Below, piece by piece: positions 1 through 7,915 of a stretch of 64,000 bases of DNA. How positions within the stretch are numbered: the stretch's first letter is position 1; each line of letters begins with the position of its first letter. The DNA is from [Leptolyngbya] sp. JSC-1 (GTDB lineage: Bacteria; Cyanobacteriota; Cyanobacteriia; Elainellales; Elainellaceae). Under the pieces are notes generated by a model that worked only from the letters and a program-made list of their open reading frames with translations, was not told the origin of the DNA and made no database searches. The translations under genes were made by a program, and so were the position numbers. The stretch spans positions 640,370-704,369 of the forward strand of contig KL662191.1 of the NCBI GenBank assembly GCA_000733415.1, in the 5' to 3' direction.

Positions 1-60
1 GAGATCATTGACTTCAGTAAACCAGCAAAATCTGGGCGGAAACTCCGCAAAGGACGATAA
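1..60 (+). CDS. C-terminal end of an unidentified protein (partial)
   Basis: Frame 1 is open from the window edge and closes with TAA at 58-60, giving 19 residues that end in a basic tail (SGRKLRKGR). The gene's start lies outside the window. Too little is visible to name a family. The HNH gene follows 40 bp later on the same strand. Confidence 0.4.
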   Translation, partial: EIIDFSKPAKSGRKLRKGR

Positions 61-100
61 GAAGGCTGGCGATTGAAAGATTGCTCCAACTCTAAAACGT

Positions 101-553
101 ATGAACTTAGATGATAAAAACCTGCAAGAGTTATTTAACCTTGCCGATAAATTTGGTAATAAACGCTATCATCGCCTCACTCCTCAAGATTTTGAGGACT
201 ACCGAAAATTTGACTATTGGCGGTATACCAATGGCGATAGCGAATGTGAAACTACTCAAGAGAGCAAGGATTGGGTCAGGGACCACTCAGATTGGCATTG
301 CCCGATTTGCGGTGCTCGATTTGCTGAGCAGGGCGGTCGCACCATTGATCACAAACTGCCCCGCGCCCAATACCCCTGGCTGTCACTGGACTTCAGAAAC
401 TTGTGGGTGATTTGCAGACCCTGTAACCAAGAAAAGGCCGAGATGCATTGGTATGAGTACGAGCACTACATGCTGACTCACCATCCAGACTGGTATCTGG
501 CAGTAAAAGACGCTCGCCCTGTGCAGCTTCTGAAGACGCTGCGAGAGCAGTAG
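101..553 (+). CDS. HNH endonuclease family protein
   Basis: A 150-residue protein with a compact HNH nuclease fold. C67-x2-C70 and C105-x2-C108 form the structural zinc site. D83-H84 (TIDHKLPR) is the catalytic DH pair, and N100 and N109 fit the conserved asparagines of FRNLWVICRPCN. Family members cleave DNA using one divalent metal ion. The first 60 residues have no motif I recognise. It stands alone and converges on the acyl-ACP reductase gene, so neighbours do not suggest a restriction or phage role. No clear Shine-Dalgarno precedes the ATG. The nuclease fold is secure; the biological target is unknown. Confidence 0.85.
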   Translation: MNLDDKNLQELFNLADKFGNKRYHRLTPQDFEDYRKFDYWRYTNGDSECETTQESKDWVRDHSDWHCPICGARFAEQGGRTIDHKLPRAQYPWLSLDFRNLWVICRPCNQEKAEMHWYEYEHYMLTHHPDWYLAVKDARPVQLLKTLREQ

Positions 554-585
554 ATTGAGCTAGAATCGGGCCTTTTTGGCGCTGC

Positions 586-1614
586 TCAACTGCTTGGGAT
601 CAGCAGTGGCCGAAACCCATGCTTCACCGATACCTGACCGATCAAATCCATTTTCTCTAGCGTGATCTGGTTGCGGCCCCAGGAGAAGTTGGTGTAGAGC
701 TTTTCAAACTCTAGCAGCATCGATTCGGCAAAGCAGGCAAACAACTGCCGCGCCGGGACATCCATATTGACGATGCTCATAATCCGCCAGTCAATATCGA
801 GCGAATGCTCCACGATGCCACCGTTGAGGACATGCACACCCGGATGCTTGATTGTGTTACCCAGGTTTTTGGGATAGCCGCCGTCGATTAGTAAACAGGG
901 CTGCTTCAGCGTAGTGGGATCGATCTCGACGCCCTTCGGCATACTGGCGACCCACACAATAATGTCGGCTTGGGGCAGGGCTTCTTCTAGACCCATGATC
1001 TTGCCGCGTCCTAATTCCTCTTGCAGCGCCTGGAGGCGTTCCTGGTTGCGAGCGATCAGCAGCAGTTCGGCTACATCAGTGCGGGCATCCAGCCAACGGC
1101 AGACGGCACTGCCAATATCTCCCGTCGCGCCACAGACGGCCACTGTTGCTTGCGACAAATCAATCCCAACCTGCTTCGATGCCTGCTCGACCTGACGGCA
1201 AATAATGTAGGCAGTATGGGTGTTCCCCGTTGTAAACCGCTCAAACTCCAGCTTGACGTTGCGCACCTGCCGGATTTGCTGGAGGTTAAAATTCTCGAAA
1301 ATAATCGAAGAAAAACCGCCGAGGGCGGTGATGTTAATGCCGTGCTTCTGGGCATGGGCCATCGCGTTGATGATTTTGCGGGTTGCGGCCTTGATGCGTC
1401 GCGTCGCTAACATTTCTGGCAAAAAGCAAGACTCTACATAGCGCCCTTCGATTTTCTGCCCCGTTGCGCTCGTGACCGTAATGGTGTCCACAATTTGGGG
1501 CGGGGCACTACACCAAAAATCTAATCCTTGATCGGCGTATTCGGGATAACCCAGCTCTCGCGCCACCGATTGGGCATGTTCCAAACTCGTAAGATGACCG
1601 ATTAAACCAAACAT
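586..1614 (-). CDS. aar: Long-chain acyl-[ACP] reductase (alkane pathway)
   Basis: Reduces fatty acyl-ACP to fatty aldehyde with NADPH, the first step of cyanobacterial alkane synthesis. The 342-residue length is typical. The start MFGLIGHLTSLEHA and the segment NAMAHAQKHGINITALGG are family signatures. GATGDIGS (162-169) is the nucleotide-binding glycine loop. C294 in LFACFAE coincides with the acyl-accepting cysteine known from the Synechococcus enzyme. Its usual partner, aldehyde-deformylating oxygenase (ado), normally sits directly upstream, but here the upstream neighbour is a peptide-type ABC ATPase and ado is absent from the window. accA, a common downstream neighbour, is also missing. 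The gene is therefore positionally an orphan. Confidence 0.95.
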   Translation of the reverse strand: MFGLIGHLTSLEHAQSVARELGYPEYADQGLDFWCSAPPQIVDTITVTSATGQKIEGRYVESCFLPEMLATRRIKAATRKIINAMAHAQKHGINITALGGFSSIIFENFNLQQIRQVRNVKLEFERFTTGNTHTAYIICRQVEQASKQVGIDLSQATVAVCGATGDIGSAVCRWLDARTDVAELLLIARNQERLQALQEELGRGKIMGLEEALPQADIIVWVASMPKGVEIDPTTLKQPCLLIDGGYPKNLGNTIKHPGVHVLNGGIVEHSLDIDWRIMSIVNMDVPARQLFACFAESMLLEFEKLYTNFSWGRNQITLEKMDLIGQVSVKHGFRPLLIPSS

Positions 1615-1839
1615 GGAACGCTCTGTACCAGCCTGCTAATTCAAGTGAAAACTATGCAATTGATTCTGAGCCTGTGCAACTGTCCAGATGTATAGACTGC
1701 AATAGGTATACCCATGGACAGAACGCATCCTTAACCCCAGCACCCGACTGCTGTATGGCTGAAATCGGGCCGAGGCAGGACAAGCATCAAATCCTCTTAA
1801 GAATACTACACATAGTTCATGGTTCAAAATCAAGCCGGA

Positions 1840-3624
1840 TCAATTTGAAATCGGGGTTTTTAAGCGGGATAGCAGCGGAGCCGCCTCCAGCAGCGTTTTT
1901 GTATAAGAATGCTGTGGATTACTAAACACGCCTGCCGTGGTGCCCAGCTCCACAATTTTGCCAGCATTCATCACTGCAATCCGGTCGCACAAAAAGCGAG
2001 CCACCCAGAGGTCATGGGTAATAAACAGGTAGGTGAGGTCAAACTCGCGCTTCAGCTCTAGCATTAACTCCAGCACCTGGGCCTGCACGCTGGCATCGAG
2101 CATACTCACCGGCTCGTCGCAGATCAGCAGTTTGGGGCGCGTAATCAGGGCGCGGGCAATCGCCACTCGCTGCTGTTGACCGCCGGATAGATCCTTGGGA
2201 TAGCGGTCGTAGTAATCGGAGGCGGGAGTGAGGCCAACCCGTTCTAGCATCTGGATCACCTGCTGTCTGGCAGTCGAGGCATCCGCGAGGCGATGGATCA
2301 ACAGCGGATCGGCAATGCTTTCGCCTACGGTCATCAGGGGATTCAAACAGGCGTGGGGATCTTGAAACACCATCTGCATTTGGCGACGCTGTTGTCGCAG
2401 TTCCTGACCAGAGGCTTGGGTGAGATTCTGACCCAGAAATTCAACCCTGCCTGCGGTCGGACGAATCAGATGCAGGATCGTCCGCGACAGGGTGCTTTTG
2501 CCACAGCCGGACTCGCCCACTAACCCCAAGATTTCACCCGGATATAGCTCCAGCGTCACACCATCCACAGCCCGAATCGTACGATCTTCCGAGGAGAACA
2601 ACAGACGAGCCACAAAGTTTTGTTCGAGGGTGTAGTGCTGCTGGAGGTTTTCTAGGCGGAGGAAGGGGGAAGAGTTTTGAGTTTTGAGTTTTGAGTTTTG
2701 GTCGCGTCGCGTCTCCGGAGAAATTTTGTAGTTTGCTTCTTCGAAGCGGTGTTCTGAGTCTTCTGTTCGTTCAGTCTGGAGACTGGTTAAGCCTTGGCTG
2801 CCGGATTGAATGTGGAGAGCGGCTTTGAGCAGGGATTGGGTGTAGAGGTGCTGGGGGTGGGTGAGGACCGAGAGGGCGGGGCCGGTTTCGACGACTTTGC
2901 CTTGATACATGACGGCAATGCGGTCGCAGTATTCGCCGACCATCGCTAAGTCGTGCGAGATCAGCATCAGGGCCATTTGGCGTTCTTCGCAGAGGCGGGT
3001 CAGTTCGCGCAGAATTTGGGCCGAAACGGTGACATCTAAGCTGGTGGTGGGTTCGTCGGCCACGATTAGTTTGGGATTAAGCATCAGGGCCAGTGCAATC
3101 GCCACCCGTTGCCGCATACCGCCGCTAAATTCATGGGGATACTGGTTCCAGCGATTGGCCGGAATATTAACCGCCTCTAGAGTGGCCAGCGCCTTTTCTT
3201 TGGCCGCCTGCTTTGAGAGGTTGGACTGGTGATATCGCAGGGTTTCCACACAATGCTCACCAATCGTCATCAACGGATTCAGGCGGGTCATCGGGTCTTG
3301 GAAGATCAGGGCAATCGCCTCGCCGCGAAACTGGCGTAACCGTTCTGGCGCAAAGTCAAACACCGACTCACCGTTGAATCGCACCTGTCCTTCGATCCGC
3401 GCCTCCGACGGCAATAACCGCATCGCTGCTCGCCCTAGGGTAGACTTGCCACAGCCCGACTCGCCCACTAACCCCAACCGCTCTCCCGGCTGCAGCATTA
3501 ACGAAACATCATCAACAGCCCAAGCGACTTCAGTTCCGTTGGCTTGACGGGCATTGGGATAGGCGACTCGCAGGTTCTCGATTTGAAACAGGGCTGGGGT
3601 CATAGAGGGCACAGGAGGGATCAC
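1840..3624 (-). CDS. ABC transporter ATP-binding protein, fused DppD-DppF type
   Basis: A 594-residue fusion of two ATPase domains of the dipeptide/oligopeptide/nickel transporter class, powering import through partner permeases not found here. Domain 1 (about 10-270) has GLVGESGCGKST as Walker A and the signature EFSGGMRQRVA. Domain 2 (about 320-590) has the same Walker A, the signature DLSGGQQQRVA and Walker B LLICDEP. Each domain carries the C-terminal extension typical of oligopeptide ATPases. The GTG start overlaps the stop of the upstream gene (GTGA), suggesting translational coupling; ATG at 3603 (MTPALFQIENL) is an alternative start. The inter-domain linker contains a heptanucleotide tandem repeat at 2672-2699. 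Confidence 0.9.
   Translation of the reverse strand: MIPPVPSMTPALFQIENLRVAYPNARQANGTEVAWAVDDVSLMLQPGERLGLVGESGCGKSTLGRAAMRLLPSEARIEGQVRFNGESVFDFAPERLRQFRGEAIALIFQDPMTRLNPLMTIGEHCVETLRYHQSNLSKQAAKEKALATLEAVNIPANRWNQYPHEFSGGMRQRVAIALALMLNPKLIVADEPTTSLDVTVSAQILRELTRLCEERQMALMLISHDLAMVGEYCDRIAVMYQGKVVETGPALSVLTHPQHLYTQSLLKAALHIQSGSQGLTSLQTERTEDSEHRFEEANYKISPETRRDQNSKLKTQNSSPFLRLENLQQHYTLEQNFVARLLFSSEDRTIRAVDGVTLELYPGEILGLVGESGCGKSTLSRTILHLIRPTAGRVEFLGQNLTQASGQELRQQRRQMQMVFQDPHACLNPLMTVGESIADPLLIHRLADASTARQQVIQMLERVGLTPASDYYDRYPKDLSGGQQQRVAIARALITRPKLLICDEPVSMLDASVQAQVLELMLELKREFDLTYLFITHDLWVARFLCDRIAVMNAGKIVELGTTAGVFSNPQHSYTKTLLEAAPLLSRLKTPISN
2672..2699. repeat. Heptanucleotide repeat (GAGTTTT)x4 inside a coding region
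   Basis: Four perfect tandem copies of GAGTTTT lie in the linker between the two ATPase domains. The same heptamer occurs between genes at 11491-11523. On the coding strand it is read as part of the hydrophilic linker (NSKLKTQNSS). Confidence 0.9.
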
Positions 3625-4010
3625 TTCAGAGGCAGATCTAACCAGTCAGACAGATGGGCGCGCAGGGCTTGGCTGAATTCGCCCCGCTGTTCAAACCGTT
3701 CAGTGCGGACGGGCTTGCGTTCGGCGTCGAGTGTCCAGCCGTAGTCACTGCTGAGGCGGAGTTTGTCTTGCCAATCGGCCACCGAAACCACCAACTGGGG
3801 CGCAGGGCTGTTGTCATAATCCTGCACCAGAAAGACATAGTTGAATGTATTTTGCTTAGCAGCGGCCACTGTGGAGGGTTGACCAAACTTTTCTTGCAAC
3901 CGGGAGCGCACCTGCTCGACTAGTTCTGGTCTGCCGAATTCTTCAAGCGTCCTCACAGCCAAGGTGAGGGCAAAATAAAACTCTTCAACTGGGACAAACT
4001 CTAATTGCAT
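3621..4010 (-). CDS. Conserved hypothetical protein
   Basis: A 129-residue soluble protein with no signal peptide or membrane segment. The first half is helical and acidic (VEEFYFALTLAVRTLEEF) and the second half looks mixed alpha/beta, with a VVSVADWQDK stretch. I do not recognise a named domain. Its TGA stop overlaps the GTG start of the fused ABC ATPase, so the two are probably one transcript. That link does not by itself assign a transport role. The ATG at 4008-4010 is the only good start. Confidence 0.7.
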   Translation of the reverse strand: MQLEFVPVEEFYFALTLAVRTLEEFGRPELVEQVRSRLQEKFGQPSTVAAAKQNTFNYVFLVQDYDNSPAPQLVVSVADWQDKLRLSSDYGWTLDAERKPVRTERFEQRGEFSQALRAHLSDWLDLPLK

Positions 4011-4210
4011 AAATACGGCATCAACTCTATGGCCTGTACCTGACTACAGATTTGGTTGTTTGGTTGTAATGATTGGTCTAGATGAGTGTATCACTGACCG
4101 AGAACTGAGAGACGAACCGAGAGCTGTTCAGCCGTTTTGATGTTGTTATTTGCCAGCCGTTCTGGGATTACTGAAAACAGTTGACTGCGCCTGATCTGGG
4201 CAGCCCTGCT

Positions 4211-4942
4211 ATGACCTACAGCCTGCGAATTGCCGATCTACCCAGTACCGAACGACCGCGTGAACGCCTGATGGCGCATGGAGCCAAAAGTTTAGCCACC
4301 GCAGAACTGCTGGCGATTCTATTGGGGACAGGACAGGGCGCGGGCAAACTGTCTGCCGTGGGGCTGGGGCAGTACATTCTGCAAAAGCTGGGCGAACATA
4401 AGCGAGACCCATTAACAGCGCTGCGGGAAGTCAGTGTGCATGAGTTGACCCAGATTCCCGGCGTTGGTCCGGCTAAGGCGACGACGATTTTGGCAGCGAT
4501 TGAGTTGGGCAAGCGGGTGTTGGCCACAGCTCCGACTGAGAAGACGGTGATTGACGACCCCGCAGTGGCCGCAGCCGTACTGAGTGCCGATCTAATGTGG
4601 CAGGCGCAGGAACGATTCGCCATCTTGCTGCTGGATGTAAAGCATCGATTGTTGGGTACTCGGATTATCAGCATTGGCACCGCCACCGAAACATTGGCCC
4701 ATCCACGCGAGATTTTTCGGGAGATCATTCGCCAAGGCGGAGTGCGGGCGGTGGTAGCTCACAATCATCCCTCTGGCAATGTAGACCCCAGTCCCGAGGA
4801 TATTGCCCTAACGCGCCAACTCCTTCAGGGCGGACAGCTATTGGGCATTCCGCTGCTGGATCACCTGATTTTGGGCGATGGCAACTATACTAGCCTGCGG
4901 CAAACCACAACCCTCTGGCAGGACTACCCGCAAGGAGATTGA
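4211..4942 (+). CDS. radC: RadC/YsxA-family JAMM protein
   Basis: A 243-residue RadC homologue. The N-terminal part carries a helix-hairpin-helix (LTQIPGVGPAKATTILAA) of the DNA-binding type. The C-terminal half is an MPN+/JAMM metalloprotease-like domain with the zinc motif HNHPSGNVDPSPED and an upstream conserved glutamate region. Despite the historical DNA-repair name, its activity is unproven. I start it at ATG 4211 (MTYSLRIADLP), which matches the usual N-terminus; the frame also has TTG at 4181. It is a single gene on the plus strand, 131 bp before the STAS gene. Confidence 0.93.
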   Translation: MTYSLRIADLPSTERPRERLMAHGAKSLATAELLAILLGTGQGAGKLSAVGLGQYILQKLGEHKRDPLTALREVSVHELTQIPGVGPAKATTILAAIELGKRVLATAPTEKTVIDDPAVAAAVLSADLMWQAQERFAILLLDVKHRLLGTRIISIGTATETLAHPREIFREIIRQGGVRAVVAHNHPSGNVDPSPEDIALTRQLLQGGQLLGIPLLDHLILGDGNYTSLRQTTTLWQDYPQGD

Positions 4943-5078
4943 TTCTCGCTATACTGAATTGAATTATCGACCTTGAGGTAAAGTTGAGGGTTAGCTTGCA
5001 TATGGCAAGATCCTGACTTATACTTAAACCTCGAATTATTTGTTTTCCTGTGACTGCTTTGGTAGCGAGGAGGGTCCT

Positions 5079-5447
5079 ATTCCAGACACACTTACCCTGA
5101 CCGTTAGTTTGAGAGGCACTCGCGAAGTTAGGGACAATTGCCAACTGTTTCGCCTTGCTGGGTTGCTAGACGCGTTCTCTGAGCCAACCTTCCGCAAGGT
5201 GCTAGATAAGTTTGTCGAAGAAGGTCCCAAGAATTTTGTTCTAGACCTCTCTCAGATCGATTTTGTTGACAGCTCTGGTCTCGGTGCCCTCGTTCAGCTT
5301 GCCAAAAAAGTGCAGAATGCGGGCGGCACACTGCAAATCGTGACCAATCCTAGAGTCACGCAAACCGTGAAGCTAGTCAGGCTAGAGCAGTTTCTGTCCC
5401 TTCAGCCCTCTGTAGAGATCGCCCTAGAGAATATCAAGGCAAAGTAG
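5079..5447 (+). CDS. STAS-domain protein (anti-sigma factor antagonist-like)
   Basis: A single STAS domain of 122 residues. The phosphorylatable serine motif DFVDSSGLGALVQL matches SpoIIAA-type antagonists, which bind anti-sigma kinases when unphosphorylated. No cognate kinase is adjacent. The frame is open from TTG 5040, but that codon has no Shine-Dalgarno, and the conserved part begins around LTLTVSLRGTREV. A strong GAGGAGGG at 5067-5074 is correctly spaced for ATT at 5079, so I place the start there. The TAG stop lies within an interspersed palindromic repeat. The mini-RNase III gene follows about 190 bp later. Confidence 0.85.
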   Translation: MPDTLTLTVSLRGTREVRDNCQLFRLAGLLDAFSEPTFRKVLDKFVEEGPKNFVLDLSQIDFVDSSGLGALVQLAKKVQNAGGTLQIVTNPRVTQTVKLVRLEQFLSLQPSVEIALENIKAK

Positions 5448-5568
5448 AGACGTTTTGCAAAACGTCTGTACAATCGCAAAACGTCTGTACGATATCGGAG
5501 GTTTAAGGCAGATTAGGCAGCAGTAGAGACGTTTTGCAAAACGTCTGTACAAATATCGGAGGTTTAAG
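5444..5568. repeat. Duplicated palindromic repeat unit (GTAGAGACGTTTTGC type)
   Basis: The 28-bp sequence GTAGAGACGTTTTGCAAAACG followed by TCTGTAC occurs at 5444-5471 and 5523-5550, with a partial copy at 5476-5490. Its core ACGTTTTGCAAAACGT is a perfect palindrome. The first block (with the partial copy) and the second block are each followed by ATATCGGAGGTTTAAG, so a unit of roughly 70-80 bp is duplicated. The first copy supplies the stop codon of the STAS gene. Confidence 0.9.
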
Positions 5569-5639
5569 TCAGGCGTATTTAGTCGAATTTTTGATGAATT
5601 TGAATCAGCCCTATTTCGTCGGGATCAGCCAGAGGCAAG

Positions 5640-6143
5640 GTGACTTCAAATGAACAGTCTGGCTCGAAAACACTGGCAGACAGGCAGTTGAGCGGCTTGT
5701 CTGCTGCTTTGTTGTCTAGCGATGCTTCTCCCCTCAATCGGTTGATCCAGATTCAGCAGCTCTCTCCAGCAGCCCTAGCCTATATCGGAGATGCGGTGTA
5801 TGAACTGTATGTACGTACCCATTACCTTCTGCCGCCGAAAAAGCTGCATACTTATCACGAACAGGTGGTGGCGCAGGTACGGGCCGAAAGCCAAGCCCGT
5901 CACTTGCAATCGCTTCAGCCTCACCTGACCGAAGCCGAGTCCGACCTGATTCGTCGCGGTAGAAACGCCGCCTCCAAGCGCCAAAAGCGAGTTGATGCCG
6001 AAATCTATCAGCAAGCCACTGGTCTAGAAACCCTGCTCGGCTATCTGTATCTCTGCGATCCCGAACGATTAGTAGAGCTTTTGGGTCAGCTCCAACTGAT
6101 GACCGAAGAGACGACCGAAGAAATGCCTGCCTCGCCTGTGTAA
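5640..6143 (+). CDS. mrnC: Mini-ribonuclease III
   Basis: A 167-residue RNase III catalytic domain without a double-stranded RNA-binding domain, the architecture of Mini-III, which matures 23S rRNA ends. The core motif LAYIGDAVYELYVR (about residues 40-54) carries the catalytic aspartate and the dimer-interface residues. The second acidic cluster is near LTEAESDLIRRGRNA and KRVDAEIYQQATGLETLLGYLYL. The start is GTG 5640. The 23S rRNA methyltransferase gene follows, a common cyanobacterial neighbourhood that fits a shared role in rRNA maturation. Confidence 0.92.
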   Translation: MTSNEQSGSKTLADRQLSGLSAALLSSDASPLNRLIQIQQLSPAALAYIGDAVYELYVRTHYLLPPKKLHTYHEQVVAQVRAESQARHLQSLQPHLTEAESDLIRRGRNAASKRQKRVDAEIYQQATGLETLLGYLYLCDPERLVELLGQLQLMTEETTEEMPASPV

Positions 6144-6354
6144 CCTGTTGTAGGGTTGCCTGTAACCTGTGAGAGATCATCTGGTGCAGACGGGATTGCT
6201 CATCCAGTGACGCAGGCCAGATTTTTGTTTGCCTGAGTGTGGCCGGAGGAGATAGGCGAGCATGGCTAAATTTCAAGCCTTGATTGCACCAAATTATCAA
6301 TATCAGAACAAACTTTCAGAATAGACCTTCAGAACAGACAAGGAACTGAACCTC

Positions 6355-7515
6355 ATGGAAAAGCAGCGCCGCACTCCCAAAACCTCCAAGCCATTTCGCA
6401 AGTCAGGTAAAGCCGGTAAGTCGGGAGCAAAACCCAACGCCAAACCCAGTGCAAGAACAAATGGCAAACCAGACGCACCTAAATTAGCCAAACCTGACCC
6501 CAAAGGTCGCAGCACAGCTCGGCGATCCCGTCCGGCAGAATTCGAGGATCGGTTCGATAAACCCCGTCGTCCCCGCTCCCAATCCGGTGCTGCGGAGGCC
6601 AAACCGCAACGGCGGCATCAGCGATCCCACGAAACGAGATCGCCCGAATCAAGAGACTATGCACCAAACCTCAATGATGCCAGGGAAACGTCATCTCCTT
6701 CCTCTGTGGCTCTAGCCAGCGAAACCGACAATGATTTGATCTATGGTCGTCACAGCGTTCTGGCTGCCCTGGATGGCGAGCGCTCCCTGAACCGGATCTG
6801 GGTGACCTCAAAGCTGCGCTATGATCCCCGCTTTCATGGCTTGCTAACCCAGGCCAAAGCAGACGGTGCCGTGATCGACGAAGTAGATTACCGCCGCTTA
6901 GACCAAATCACCCACGGAGCCACCCATCAAGGTATTGCAGCTCAGGTGGCATCCTATGCCTATTTAGAATTGAGTGAGCTGATTCAGCAGGCAAAGGCAG
7001 TTACCGATCAGCCGGTTCTAGTCGTCGCTGATGGCATTACCGATCCCCACAATCTGGGCGCGATTATTCGCACCGCAGAAGCATTGGGTGCCCAAGGTTT
7101 AGTGATCCCGCAACGTCGCGCCGCTGCTGTTACTTCTACTGTGGCCAAGGTGGCTGCCGGAGCTTTAGAAACTTTTCCAGTTGCAAGGGTTGTCAACTTA
7201 GGGCGAGCCTTGGAAGAATTAAAAAGTGCTGGTTTTTGGATTTACGGCACCGTTGCTGAAGCTGATCAGCCCGTGGATGCTGTAACGTTCAGCGGAGCGA
7301 TCGCGCTGGTGATTGGTTCGGAAGGTGAAGGGCTGGGTCTGCTCACACAAAAAGCTTGTGATGCGCTGGTTTCAATTCCATTACAAGGTCATGTTCCAAG
7401 CTTGAACGCCTCTGTTGCCGCTGGTATGGTGCTCTATGAAGTTTTTCGGCAGCGGCGATCCCAGCGATTTCATCTCAAAACCGTATCAAAAGAGGCTTTG
7501 CAAAAGCATGTGTAA
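6355..7515 (+). CDS. rlmB: 23S rRNA 2'-O-methyltransferase, TrmH/RlmB family
   Basis: A SPOUT-class RNA methyltransferase of 386 residues. The first ~120 residues are a highly basic, low-complexity extension (KSGKAGKSGAKPNAK) likely to bind rRNA. A substrate-binding domain begins at DLIYGRHSVLAAL. The trefoil-knot SpoU domain has the three motifs: DGITDPHNLGAIIRTAEALG, the ALVIGSEGEGLG loop and VSIPLQGHVPSLNASVAAG. The family methylates the 2'-hydroxyl of G2251 in 23S rRNA. Located after mini-RNase III. The exact target base is inferred from family. Confidence 0.92.
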   Translation: MEKQRRTPKTSKPFRKSGKAGKSGAKPNAKPSARTNGKPDAPKLAKPDPKGRSTARRSRPAEFEDRFDKPRRPRSQSGAAEAKPQRRHQRSHETRSPESRDYAPNLNDARETSSPSSVALASETDNDLIYGRHSVLAALDGERSLNRIWVTSKLRYDPRFHGLLTQAKADGAVIDEVDYRRLDQITHGATHQGIAAQVASYAYLELSELIQQAKAVTDQPVLVVADGITDPHNLGAIIRTAEALGAQGLVIPQRRAAAVTSTVAKVAAGALETFPVARVVNLGRALEELKSAGFWIYGTVAEADQPVDAVTFSGAIALVIGSEGEGLGLLTQKACDALVSIPLQGHVPSLNASVAAGMVLYEVFRQRRSQRFHLKTVSKEALQKHV

Positions 7516-7630
7516 CACAGTATAAACAGAGTGTGAAAAAGATTGATGGTGCGGGCGGCCCTATCAGGGTGGCGGCAGGTCTTCGGCATGTAGCTCTATG
7601 TCATCGCATCCGGCAAACTGGTGAGAGCAT

Positions 7631-7915
7631 ATGAATGAACTTTGGTTGAGCACGCTGGAATTTCTTGGTCTGGCTTGGTGGATTGAAATCACCACGGAAT
7701 CGCCGAATTGTACATATTACTTTGGCCCCTATGCCAGTGCGAGTGAAGCAGAGTCTGACCAGTCAGGCTTTGTCGAAGATTTAGAGCAGGAAGGCGCAAA
7801 AGCCATCCGGGTGACAATCAAGCGTTGCAAACCCAGCCAGCTCACCATTTTTGATGAAACCATCGATGCCCAAGCCACCCGTGGCGTTTCACCGGCCTTT
7901 AGCGGTCAAATGTGA
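7631..7915 (+). CDS. DUF1816 domain-containing protein
   Basis: A 94-residue protein matching DUF1816, a small cyanobacterial family. Diagnostic stretches are LAWWIEITTESPNCTYYFG, a SASEAE segment and the C-terminal AIRVTIKRCKPSQLTIFDE. The family has been linked to phycobilisome-associated regions in other genomes, but no phycobilisome genes are present here and the role is unknown. It converges on and overlaps the alpha/beta hydrolase gene by 17 bp. Confidence 0.85.
   Translation: MNELWLSTLEFLGLAWWIEITTESPNCTYYFGPYASASEAESDQSGFVEDLEQEGAKAIRVTIKRCKPSQLTIFDETIDAQATRGVSPAFSGQM

Noticed and set aside
1636..1833. 65-codon minus-strand frame between aar and the ABC ATPase, considered as a lost ado remnant
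   Set aside because: The translation has no di-iron carboxylate motifs or any recognisable protein pattern, so it is noncoding spacer.
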